The notes: generated from the sequence alone by a model not told the origin. 7,400 nt of DNA from Bacteroidota bacterium (GCA_003648455.1 QMPG01000155.1:1-7400); one strand, 5' to 3'; counted from the first letter of the stretch, positions 1 through 6,707 are shown. A program made the numbers and translations.

Positions 1-2
1 AA

Positions 3-158
3 GTAAAACCAATGCCAATTGTTTATAAAGAAGTAAAACTATACCATGGATATAGAATAGATTTATTAGTTGAAGAAAAAGTAGTAATTGAAATAAAAAC
101 AGTTGAAACACTTAACCCGCTTTATTTATGTAAAAACGAAGTGAATTGCATGAATTAG
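3..158 (+). pseudogene. GxxExxY-family protein, 3' fragment truncated by a repeat
   Basis: The reading frame is open from the window edge and encodes a stretch typical of the middle of GxxExxY proteins (PDDEXK-like nuclease fold, usually about 125-135 residues): MPIVYKEVKLYHGYRIDLLV, followed by a V-I-E-I-K core and V-E-T-L-N. The Asp of RIDLL and the Glu and Lys of IEIK match the expected PD-(D/E)xK positions. The family normally continues with a conserved helix and a GLLINF strand. Here the match stops at about position 116, exactly where the TTAA-bounded repeat begins. The remaining codons to the TAG at 156-158 are read from repeat sequence. The 5' part lies outside the window, so it may be intact. 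The function of the family is not established. I am confident in the family and in the truncation; whether the fragment is expressed is unknown. Confidence 0.75.
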
Positions 159-318
159 CGATGGATAGTGGGAAGTAAAGCGGGAACCGAACCGCTAGCT
201 GGCGGTGAGCTCACGCAAGTAAACCCCGCATTAGAAGTACCCAAATTTGGGCTTATTAAAAACACCAAATTTGTTGGTAATTCTTAAGCGTAGAAAAATT
301 ATGAATTTTTCGTGTTAA
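112..318. repeat. TTAA-bounded hairpin-rich repeat, copy 1 (207 bp)
   Basis: This copy matches 4485-4652 in the same orientation. The left block (from 118, about 100 nt) is roughly 92% identical by eye, and the right block (274-318) matches 4608-4652 at 44 of 45 positions. It starts TTAACCCG (112-119) and ends CGTGTTAA (311-318), so short inverted termini with TTAA can be drawn. It contains nested inverted repeats: CCCGCTTTA (116-124) with TAAAGCGGG (176-184); ACCGCTAG/CTGGCGGT (191-206, one mismatch); the palindrome CCCAAATTTGGG (240-251); ACCAA/TTGGT (264-278); and GAAAAATT-atg-AATTTTTC (293-311). It carries a 39-nt stretch that copy 2 lacks. No coding capacity is evident. It could be a MITE-like non-autonomous element or a REP-type dispersed repeat. 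The exact ends are inferred from two copies only. Confidence 0.7.
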
Positions 319-2263
319 TAACTTCGATATTATTTTTCCCCTTTTTCGACCATTTAATTTTTATAATTCTATAAGGGAAATTTTTAATCATATACGATGC
401 ATTTGGACAATTTTTCTTATGTATTGTAATTCCTTTATTTACAGTAACAAACCCAAATATTTTGTCTCCCGATTTTGGTTTACAGCAATTAGCAAGGCTA
501 AAATCAATTTTATCAAAATCTTTGTCCGAAAACAAATACTTATCAAGTTGTTGTTCTTCTTGACTTTCTTTTTCGATTGTTTTTTTCTCAATTTTTCTTA
601 GTTCTTTTGTCTCTAAGAGATTGAAAAATTCTTTTATTTGAATAAAATCAATTCTATTGCTTCCTACATTTTGATATAGCTCAAGAATATTTTTAAATTT
701 AAAATGATTAACCAATTTATATACATTCTCGTCATTAAAATCAATTTTTAAATGCTTAAATTTTCGTTTCAATATATCTTTACCTTCTTCGGCATCTTGA
801 TAGTCAATTTCTCTTATTGCTCGTTTGATCTTATTTTTTGCCCTTGTCGATATTGCAAAAGATAACCAATCAATTTTTGGTGTTTGTCTTTTCGAAGTCA
901 GTATTTCTACTCTGTCGCCGTTACTCAAAATATGTTTTATTGGAACAATCTTATCGTTAACTTTTGCTCCGGTGCAGGTATCACCTACATTTGAGTGAAC
1001 TGCATAAGCAAAATCAAGTACTGTTGCGCCTGCTTTTAACTTCTTTATATCACCATTTGGAGTAAAAAGATATACGTCAGATGAGTATTTATTAGATTTA
1101 TCAATTGTCGCAATCTTTTTTGTTGAAATTATGTCTCTTACCTTTTTCAGCCAATCATCATGGGCTTGATTTTTTGAAGATTCTTTATATTTCCAATGCG
1201 CTGCAAGACCTTTCTCGGCTATATCATCCATTCTTCTTGTTCTTATCTGAACCTCAATCCACATATTTTCAGTTGCAGCAACTGTTGTATGCAATGCTTC
1301 ATATCCATTACTTTTAGGAACGCTTATCCAATCGCGCAAGCGCTCAGTATTTGGCTGATAATAATTTGTGATTATTGAATAAATATTCCAACAATCGGCT
1401 TTCTCATCTTTACTGTTGTTTATTATTATTCTTATTGCAAATATATCATACACTTCCTCAAATGGAACTCCTTGTTTTTTCATTTTCTTCCATATTGAAT
1501 AAACCGACTTGGAACGTCCTTTTATTTCGCAATCATAACCCAATTGCTTTAACTCTTTGTCAATTGGCTCAATAAAAGTTTTTACATACTTCTCTCTCTT
1601 ACTTTTGGTTTCTTTTAATTTGTTTAAGATTGTTTTATATGTTTCCGGTTCGGTATATTTCATCGACAAATCTTCGAGCTCGGTTTTGATATTATACAAA
1701 CCTAAACGATGGGCAATAGGTGCATATAAATTAATTGTCTCAATCAAAATCTGTTTTTGTTCACTATCTGAATAAGCTTCATAATTTCTTAAACAATATA
1801 AATTATTTGCAAGTTCAATTAATACAACTCTTACATCATCGGTAAATGATAACAGAAGTGATATAAAATTTTCTGCATGTAACGGAATTTTTTCAGTGTT
1901 TAACTTCGAAATTTTAATTAGTCCTTTTATTATGTATGAAACAGATTTACCGAATTTTATTTCAAGTTCTTCTATTGTAATACTTTTCTCTTTAACAACA
2001 TCGTACAATAATGAACAAATAATTGATGTTGTAGAAAGACCTATTTCTTCTACTACAATTTGTGCAACAGAAATAAGATGTAAAATATATGGTTCTCTAT
2101 TGTTTCTCCTGATGTTTTTGTGAGCATCAATTGCAATATCTAAAGCCATTCGAATTAATTGCACATCATTTTTCTCAAGAAAAATGTTACAGCTACTTAA
2201 TAAGCGTTGATATTTTTTTACAATTTGAGTTCTCTCTTGTTCAGTAAATAATTGAGATTTCAT
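299..2263 (-). CDS. relA: RelA-type (p)ppGpp synthetase, hydrolase-dead, ACT domain lost
   Basis: This is a long RelA/SpoT homologue of 654 residues, predicted to be a cytosolic, ribosome-responsive enzyme making ppGpp/pppGpp from ATP and GDP/GTP. Domains in order: HD hydrolase fold (about 35-190), synthetase (about 235-360), TGS (about 395-456), a helical region, then a zinc-finger-type domain with C593-C594, H615 and C619. The hydrolase site is degenerate: the usual HDVVED reads Y87-D-V-V-K-E92, and the usual LADRLHN reads LANNLYC (151-157), although H48 and H62 remain. The synthetase site is intact: G249-R-S-K252, D273, R308-L-R-D311 (RxKD-like), K317/N319-G-Y321 and the catalytic E337 in EVQIRT. 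The family normally ends with an ACT/RRM domain of about 80 residues. Here the protein stops just after the zinc-finger domain, and its last residues (NTKNS) are encoded by repeat copy 1. The ATG at 2263 has no Shine-Dalgarno sequence. The assignment is very secure; activity of the shortened protein is inferred. Confidence 0.93.
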   Translation of the reverse strand: MKSQLFTEQERTQIVKKYQRLLSSCNIFLEKNDVQLIRMALDIAIDAHKNIRRNNREPYILHLISVAQIVVEEIGLSTTSIICSLLYDVVKEKSITIEELEIKFGKSVSYIIKGLIKISKLNTEKIPLHAENFISLLLSFTDDVRVVLIELANNLYCLRNYEAYSDSEQKQILIETINLYAPIAHRLGLYNIKTELEDLSMKYTEPETYKTILNKLKETKSKREKYVKTFIEPIDKELKQLGYDCEIKGRSKSVYSIWKKMKKQGVPFEEVYDIFAIRIIINNSKDEKADCWNIYSIITNYYQPNTERLRDWISVPKSNGYEALHTTVAATENMWIEVQIRTRRMDDIAEKGLAAHWKYKESSKNQAHDDWLKKVRDIISTKKIATIDKSNKYSSDVYLFTPNGDIKKLKAGATVLDFAYAVHSNVGDTCTGAKVNDKIVPIKHILSNGDRVEILTSKRQTPKIDWLSFAISTRAKNKIKRAIREIDYQDAEEGKDILKRKFKHLKIDFNDENVYKLVNHFKFKNILELYQNVGSNRIDFIQIKEFFNLLETKELRKIEKKTIEKESQEEQQLDKYLFSDKDFDKIDFSLANCCKPKSGDKIFGFVTVNKGITIHKKNCPNASYMIKNFPYRIIKIKWSKKGKNNIEVINTKNS

Positions 2264-2438
2264 TTGTTTTCTTTATTAAAAATGATTTATTAAACTTAAG
2301 AAAAAAAATAAACTTTTCTTTCATCTTTTTAACTATTATTTAATAAAAAAATTGCTTTTGTTAAACATATAATTATAATTACAAAATTTAAATTTAATTA
2401 CTAAATTAGTACTGTAAAAATCAATAAACTTTATTAGG

Positions 2439-4418
2439 ATGAATCTAAGCGAAACTGATTTACATTATTTGGAGTTATTATCAAAAAATTACCCAACAAT
2501 CCAAAAAGCAAGTACTGAGATAATCAATCTATATTCTATTTTAAATCTTCCTAAAGGGACAGAGCATTATATGTCAGATATACATGGTGAATATGAAGCC
2601 TTTACTCATATTCTAAATAATGCTTCGGGAGTAATAATGCGCAAGATTAACGATATTTTTAAAGATAGTATGCGTACTAAAGAAAAGAAGGCTTTAGCAA
2701 CTCTTATTTTTTATCCCAAACGGAAATTAAAAATTGTTTTACGTGAAGAGCAAAATCCTAAGGAATGGTATCGTTTAACATTACTTCGCTTAATCGAGGT
2801 ATGCAGATCAGTTTCGTCAAAATATACTCGCTCAAAAGTAAGAAAATCGCTTCCAAAAGATTTTGCCTATGTTATTGAAGAATTATTACACGAAAAAGAA
2901 TCTGCTGTTAATAAACAAGACTATTATAATGGTATTATTAATTCAATAATTAGTACTGAAAGAGCCAATGCTTTTATTATTGCAATTTGTACATTAATTC
3001 GCAATTTAAGTATTGACAGATTACATATAGTTGGTGATATTTATGATCGTGGAGAAAGTCCCGACAAGGTTATGGACGAACTTATGGCTCATAACTCTTT
3101 AGATATTCAATGGGGAAATCATGATATTGTTTGGATGGGTGCTGCTTTAGGTTGTAAAGCTTATATTGCAACAGTTTTGCGTATTGCTGCACGTTACGAT
3201 AATTTAAGAACAATTGAAGAAAGTTATGGAATTAACACTCTTCCTCTTGCTACTTTTGCTTTAGAGGTATATCAGAATGACCCTTGCGAAAAATTTTATC
3301 CTAAGCTTACAGGAAATTACGAGTACACAAAAAAACAAATAGATTTAATTAGCAGAATACACAAAGCTATCTCAATTATTCAGTTTAAGCTTGAGGCTCA
3401 AATTATTAAACAGAATCCTCAATTTGAGATGAATGATAGACTTTTGTTAGATAAAATTGATTATGAAAAAGGAACAATTGAATTAGATGGCGAAACTTAT
3501 AAACTAAACGATACAAATTTTCCAACTATTGATCCAAAAAACCCTTACAAACTAACAAAAGAAGAAAATGAAGTTATTAACAGATTAAAATTTTCTTTCT
3601 TAAACAGTGAAAAACTTCAGAAACATATAAAATTTTTGTTTGATAAAGGGAGCATGTATTTAGTATACAACTCAAACCTTCTTTATCACGGGTGTATTCC
3701 TCTTAATAAAGACGGTTCTTTTAAAAAGATAAAAATATTAGATAAAAAATATTACGGAAAATCTCTTGTTGACAAATTAGACCAAATTACAAGACGTTGT
3801 TATTTTAATAAAATTAACAACATTCCAAGCAGTTACGAAATTGACTATATGTGGTATTTATGGTCAGGACCAGATTCTCCTTTATTTGGGAAATCTAAAA
3901 TGGCTACTTTTGAGAGATATTTTATTGACGATAAAAAAACTCATGTTGAAGTACCAAATCCTTATTTTGACCTAAGAGACGATGTGAAAACAGTTGACAA
4001 AATTCTTAAAGAGTTTGATCTCAACCCCGAAACATCACATATTATTAACGGTCATATTCCCGTAAAATACCGCAAAGGTGAGAATCCTGTAAAAGCAAAC
4101 GGCAAATTAATTGTTATCGACGGAGGTTTGGCAAAAGCTTATCAACCTGTTACAGGAATTGCAGGTTGTACCTTAATTTATAACTCATACGGTTTAATTC
4201 TAGTTACTCATAAACCATTTGTTTCAACAAAAGAAGCTATTGAAAAAGATAAAGATATTTTCTCTTCTCAACAGATACTTGAACAAAATACTACTCGCAA
4301 AAAAGTTGGCGATACTGATATAGGAAAAGAAATTAAAAAACAAATTAAGGAACTGGAAATGTTACTTTTTGCTTATCGCGAAGGTTTAATAACTGAATAT
4401 TACAAACTAAAAAAATAA
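2439..4418 (+). CDS. fbp: Class III fructose-1,6-bisphosphatase
   Basis: A 659-residue protein of the FBPase class III family (about 640-670 residues, found in Firmicutes and Bacteroidetes). It hydrolyses fructose-1,6-bisphosphate to fructose-6-phosphate, the committed cytosolic step of gluconeogenesis. It has the metallophosphoesterase signature: S-D47-I-H49-G-E, then V-G-D200-I-Y-D203-R-G, then G-N227-H228-D229, and a late I-I-N-G-H-I-P-V segment that supplies a further histidine ligand. Length and N-terminus (NLSETDLHYLELLSKNYPTI) match the family, so the gene appears intact. ATG 2439 is preceded only by a close AGG (2436-2438), typical of weak SD use. A sigma70-like TTGCTT (2352-2357), 16-nt gap, TATAAT (2374-2379) lies upstream but is weak evidence in DNA this A/T-rich. 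It is divergent from the synthetase gene across 175 bp and is followed by a stem-loop. No sign of transfer. Confidence 0.95.
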   Translation: MNLSETDLHYLELLSKNYPTIQKASTEIINLYSILNLPKGTEHYMSDIHGEYEAFTHILNNASGVIMRKINDIFKDSMRTKEKKALATLIFYPKRKLKIVLREEQNPKEWYRLTLLRLIEVCRSVSSKYTRSKVRKSLPKDFAYVIEELLHEKESAVNKQDYYNGIINSIISTERANAFIIAICTLIRNLSIDRLHIVGDIYDRGESPDKVMDELMAHNSLDIQWGNHDIVWMGAALGCKAYIATVLRIAARYDNLRTIEESYGINTLPLATFALEVYQNDPCEKFYPKLTGNYEYTKKQIDLISRIHKAISIIQFKLEAQIIKQNPQFEMNDRLLLDKIDYEKGTIELDGETYKLNDTNFPTIDPKNPYKLTKEENEVINRLKFSFLNSEKLQKHIKFLFDKGSMYLVYNSNLLYHGCIPLNKDGSFKKIKILDKKYYGKSLVDKLDQITRRCYFNKINNIPSSYEIDYMWYLWSGPDSPLFGKSKMATFERYFIDDKKTHVEVPNPYFDLRDDVKTVDKILKEFDLNPETSHIINGHIPVKYRKGENPVKANGKLIVIDGGLAKAYQPVTGIAGCTLIYNSYGLILVTHKPFVSTKEAIEKDKDIFSSQQILEQNTTRKKVGDTDIGKEIKKQIKELEMLLFAYREGLITEYYKLKK

Positions 4419-4442
4419 CTACAAATCAGGTCTTTAAGCTAA

Positions 4443-4479
4443 ATTTGCTCTTTCATATTTGTAATAAGAAAGAGCAAAT
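4443..4479 (+). terminator. Stem-loop downstream of fbp
   Basis: A perfect 12-bp stem, ATTTGCTCTTTC (4443-4454) with GAAAGAGCAAAT (4468-4479), around a 13-nt loop. It begins 25 nt after the fbp stop codon and is followed by a T-rich gtttatt. It would terminate fbp and might also limit read-through into repeat copy 2. The T-tract is short, so efficiency is uncertain. Confidence 0.65.
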
Positions 4480-4484
4480 GTTTA

Positions 4485-4652
4485 TTAAGTCGCTTTATTC
4501 AAGCAAAAACGAAGTAAATTGCATGAATTAGCGATGGATAGTGGAAAGTAAAGCGGGAACCGAACCGCCAGCTGGCGGTGAGATAACGCAAGTACCCCCC
4601 CAATTTTTTGGTAATTCTTAAGCGTAGAAAAATTATGAATTTTTCGGGTTAA
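4485..4652. repeat. TTAA-bounded hairpin-rich repeat, copy 2 (168 bp)
   Basis: The second copy of the 112-318 repeat, in direct orientation. It starts with TTAA (4485-4488) and ends CGGGTTAA (4645-4652). The right end preserves the inverse of the TTAACCCG start of copy 1, suggesting that the ancestral termini were TTAACCCG...CGGGTTAA. Inverted repeats: CGCTTTA (4491-4497) with TAAAGCG (4549-4555); a perfect 16-nt palindrome, ACCGCCAG/CTGGCGGT (4564-4579), where copy 1 has one mismatch; and GAAAAATT-atg-AATTTTTC (4627-4645). It lacks the 39-nt middle stretch of copy 1 and has a C7 run (4595-4601) at that junction. It sits between the fbp terminator and the 3' end of the transglutaminase-like gene and appears to break neither gene. 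Confidence 0.7.
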
Positions 4653-4688
4653 GCAGAAATATCATTAAAAGAAACTTATTTTTAAAAT

Positions 4689-5723
4689 TTATTCCAAGAT
4701 TTGCTTATAAACATTAATGTTGTGTTTTGTAGACTTTATATTTTGCTTACAAACTTTTAATGCTTCTTTGGCTTGCTGATTGCTATTTTTTGACAAAAAT
4801 TGCACAGCTTTGTTATTATATTCTAAAATTTTATACTCTAATTTTAATAATTTTTCATAATCTTCTTCTTTCCGAAGTTGATTAATTTGAGTAGATAAAT
4901 AATAAGCATAGTTTAAATAAGCAAAGCCTAAGGTAATTTTATTTACAGGATTAAATTCATACGCACTTATAGCAGACTTTAACTTTCTTTCTGCATCAGG
5001 CATGGCTTCAAATTTCTTTATGCTATCTTCATAATTAAAACAAAACTCTGTTTTGGCAATTTTATCAGCAATAAACAAAGAATCTTTTCTAAAATCATTT
5101 ATTGATAAGGGACAATCTAATAATTGCCACATAGGGTTTGATGGCAAATGCGTGTAAATAAACTTGTCTGGAGAGGTTAAGAAAAAATAATCTGTGAATT
5201 TTTTAACAAGCTTCCTTTTATCGTTAATATATCCACTCCCCCAGGTAGCATCAATCAAATACCATTTGTTATTAATAAAAACAATATTCCATGCATGATC
5301 TGTATTTGTAAATTTTCCCCGCGGATTAAAACCATATCCTTTACTGTAACCTTGTATTATATAACACTTAATTTCAACATTATCGCATAAAGCCTTAAAC
5401 AAAGTAGAATAACCTTCACAAACAGCTTTTCTTTTTGTTAAAACTTCGGATGCAGTAACTTTCTTATTTCTTGTTGGATTAAAAAAAACTTTAATATCAT
5501 AGTTAATATTTTCTGTTATCCAAACATAAAAAGCTCTAACTTTTTCAAAATCATTGTTAGAGGTCTTGGTTAAATAGGCAGACAGTTTTTTTACTGTTCG
5601 ACAATTACTTCTCGGAGTATTTCTTGCATAATTATCAATATTAGTATAGTCAATTTTTTGTGCAAACAAAAAAACAATACTTGTAAAAAAAATAAATATA
5701 GTAAGCGGAATTGCTTTTATCAT
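4689..5723 (-). CDS. Exported transglutaminase-like domain protein
   Basis: A 344-residue protein with an N-terminal signal peptide (MIKAIPLTIFIFFTSIVFLF, then A-Q, with no lipobox cysteine), so it is probably periplasmic. The transglutaminase-like (papain-fold) domain spans about 45-165 and has all three expected catalytic residues: C102 in A-V-C-E-G-Y-S, H143 in D-H-A-W-N and D158 in L-I-D-A-T-W-G. The C-terminal third (about 225-344) is helical and charged, with a TPR-like stretch around 250-280. Such proteins act as cysteine proteases or peptide cross-linkers in other systems; the substrate here is unknown. Start choice: ATG 5723 gives a standard signal peptide. ATG 5735 (four residues longer) is possible. 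TTG 5747 is unlikely because it overlaps a candidate -7 element. It stands alone, divergent from the zinc-ribbon gene. Confidence 0.85.
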   Translation of the reverse strand: MIKAIPLTIFIFFTSIVFLFAQKIDYTNIDNYARNTPRSNCRTVKKLSAYLTKTSNNDFEKVRAFYVWITENINYDIKVFFNPTRNKKVTASEVLTKRKAVCEGYSTLFKALCDNVEIKCYIIQGYSKGYGFNPRGKFTNTDHAWNIVFINNKWYLIDATWGSGYINDKRKLVKKFTDYFFLTSPDKFIYTHLPSNPMWQLLDCPLSINDFRKDSLFIADKIAKTEFCFNYEDSIKKFEAMPDAERKLKSAISAYEFNPVNKITLGFAYLNYAYYLSTQINQLRKEEDYEKLLKLEYKILEYNNKAVQFLSKNSNQQAKEALKVCKQNIKSTKHNINVYKQILE

Positions 5724-5744
5724 ATTATTGAACATTAAATAAAA

Positions 5745-5752
5745 CAAAAATA
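5745..5752 (-). promoter_or_regulatory. Candidate Bacteroidetes -7 element for the transglutaminase-like gene
   Basis: On the minus strand this reads TATTTTTG, an exact fit to the Bacteroidetes -7 consensus TAnnTTTG. It lies about 21 nt before ATG 5723. The nearest upstream TTTG (5782 to 5779 on the minus strand) is 26 nt away, longer than the usual 19-21, so the promoter is only suggestive. If real, it rules out the TTG start at 5747 and favours ATG 5723. Confidence 0.3.
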
Positions 5753-5803
5753 CATTTTTTTCTTAATTAATTAAGTAACAAATTGAATAAAAGACATATA
5801 ATC

Positions 5804-5835
5804 TTTGCTTTAATCCTCAAAAAAGTGTATATTTA
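5804..5835 (+). promoter_or_regulatory. Bacteroidetes-type promoter for the zinc-ribbon gene
   Basis: TTTG at 5804-5807 (-33 element) is separated by 20 nt from TATATTTA at 5828-5835, which matches the -7 consensus TAnnTTTG with one mismatch at the last base. Transcription would start near 5841, leaving a leader of about 20 nt before ATG 5861. Element identity, spacing and position all agree, making this the best promoter match I found in the window. Confidence 0.5.
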
Positions 5836-5860
5836 TGATGAATAAATTAAATTTAAAAAT

Positions 5861-6277
5861 ATGCATAATTTTGTAACCTTAAATTTAAAATGTCCGGTAT
5901 GTGGAGAATCTCTAATGGATCATGATAAATTAGTAGATAATGAACATAGTGTAAGATTAATTATTAAAACGCCCACAAACAAAGGCATAATTCGGTTAAG
6001 TTCAGTTTATGGCAGTTACAATTATATTTCAGATATAAATATACCAAAAGATGAGATTGCAGAATTTTACTGTCCTCATTGCAAATCACAAATAACAAGT
6101 AAAAAAGAATGCGACTCTTGCGGTGCCCCAATGGTTCCGTTTAACATTGAAATGGGAGGTCAAGTAAACATTTGCTCACGAAAAGGTTGTAAAAATCATT
6201 TAATGGAATTTTCTGATGATAATGTTGCATTAAAAAAACTCTACGAAGACTACGGCTTGAATGGTAAAAATACTTAG
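5861..6277 (+). CDS. Eight-cysteine zinc-ribbon protein of unknown function
   Basis: A 138-residue soluble protein with no signal peptide or membrane segment. It has four cysteine pairs: C11-P-V-C14, C71-P-H-C74, C84-D-S-C87 and C105-x4-C110, followed by H113. C11/C14 and C71/C74 flank a mainly beta segment (about 30-65), while C71/C74/C84/C87 look like a compact zinc ribbon. The count allows two four-cysteine zinc sites. I do not recognise a named family. The first pair resembles rubredoxin or zinc-ribbon knuckles, and G-A-P-M after C87 is common in double-zinc-ribbon domains. A redox, nucleic-acid or protein-binding role would all be guesses. ATG 5861 is supported by the promoter at 5804-5835; no Shine-Dalgarno sequence is visible. 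It is monocistronic: both neighbouring genes lie on the opposite strand. Confidence 0.8.
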   Translation: MHNFVTLNLKCPVCGESLMDHDKLVDNEHSVRLIIKTPTNKGIIRLSSVYGSYNYISDINIPKDEIAEFYCPHCKSQITSKKECDSCGAPMVPFNIEMGGQVNICSRKGCKNHLMEFSDDNVALKKLYEDYGLNGKNT

Positions 6278-6348
6278 GTTGATGACTAATGAATAAAAAG
6301 TTATCTGCTAAAAAATAATAAACAATCCGCTACTTCTGTGTGTCTCGT

Positions 6349-6441
6349 CCTGAATTTAGTTTACACTTTTTAATTATTAATCCTGTTACAAATTTACACT
6401 TTATTTTTAATCCTAAATACTGTTTACTATTATTTTTAAAT
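6349..6441. repeat. Three degenerate ~30-nt tandem units
   Basis: Three successive units start with CCT at 6349-6381 (33 nt), 6382-6411 (30 nt) and 6412-6441 (30 nt). Each contains TTTAC near its middle (TTTACACTTT in units 1 and 2, TTTACTATTA in unit 3) and ends in a T-rich stretch closing with AAT. Units 1 and 2 are closest; unit 3 is more diverged and overlaps the left arm of the hairpin at 6435-6491. The block lies in the gene-free stretch 6278-6573, where I see no credible coding sequence. It could be a decayed tandem array, protein-binding iterons, or a remnant of a mobile-element end. Confidence 0.5.
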
Positions 6442-6491
6442 CTCTCTTTGTGGAGTGAAGCGTAGCGAAACGGAACAAAGAGAGATTTAAA
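6435..6491. repeat. Perfect 17-bp inverted repeat with 23-nt loop
   Basis: The arm TTTAAATCTCTCTTTGT (6435-6451) is the exact reverse complement of 6475-6491. The 23-nt loop (6452-6474) is more G/C-rich and contains GAAGCGTAGCGAAAC. It lies 158 nt beyond the stop codon of the zinc-ribbon gene. It could serve as a bidirectional terminator, although no T-tract follows the stem directly. A short CCAC/GTGG hairpin followed by cattttttc (6503-6523) just downstream could help. It could equally be a dispersed palindromic repeat. Confidence 0.65.
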
Positions 6492-6573
6492 GTTCGCAAA
6501 GCTCCACTGCTGGTGGCATTTTTTCTTATTTGCTAACAAAATTTCATTGTATCATTTTCTCTTTTTGCATGAA

Positions 6574-6707
6574 GCACAACGGTCTTGGCTATGCGTAGTT
6601 TGGAATTTTGAAACGATTAATTTTCAATGTACAACTCACTTTATTTTGTGTATTAACTTTCATATTCATAACTATTTGCGGCATGCACTATATTTTTTGT
6701 TGTGTGG
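6574..6707 (-). repeat. attC-like imperfect palindrome 1, overlapping the 3' end of the GRAM-like gene
   Basis: In gene (minus) orientation it starts CCACACAAC (6707 to 6699) and ends GTTGTGC (6580 to 6574). CACAAC pairs with GTTGTG as an outer stem. The minus-strand ends ACACAAC and GTTGTGC each fit the attC core patterns RYYYAAC and GTTRRRY at six of seven positions. The inner arms are imperfectly complementary over more than 25 nt: 6589-6614 (GCTATGCG, then TAGTTTGGAATTTTGAAA) against the inverse of 6665-6690, with several unpaired bases on one side. The stop codon and last codons of the GRAM-like gene lie inside it, as in integron cassettes. It shares GTTGTGTGGyGTTTTT (6699-6714) with element 2. 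No integrase is in view, so the integron assignment is inferred. Confidence 0.5.

Noticed and set aside
419..2123. Several plus-strand ORFs of 60-75 codons opposite the synthetase gene
   Set aside because: They are antisense shadows of a clearly conserved enzyme gene and have no family features or start signals.
2264..2438. Paired divergent promoters for the synthetase and FBPase genes
   Set aside because: No TTTG / TAnnTTTG pair with proper spacing was found in either direction. A TTGCTT-16-TATAAT pair exists but is weak evidence in DNA this A/T-rich, so it is mentioned only under fbp.
4491..4652. The repeat as a group II intron end, tRNA-like gene or known riboswitch
   Set aside because: The stems do not give an intron domain V, a cloverleaf or any riboswitch core I recognise, and the copies are not placed as leaders of neighbouring genes.
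5736..5747. TTG start for the transglutaminase-like protein
   Set aside because: It would extend the signal peptide without benefit and overlaps a TATTTTTG -7 candidate. ATG 5723 or 5735 is more plausible.
6340..6370. Possible insertion-sequence end (gtcctgaatttagtttacac)
   Set aside because: The look is reminiscent of IS termini, but there is no transposase fragment, no matching opposite end and no target duplication. It is recorded only as part of the tandem units.
6330..6539. Minus-strand 69-codon ORF
   Set aside because: It reads through both arms of the 17-bp hairpin and all three tandem units, has biased composition (many K, F, S) and no recognisable domain or start signal. It is better explained by the repeats.
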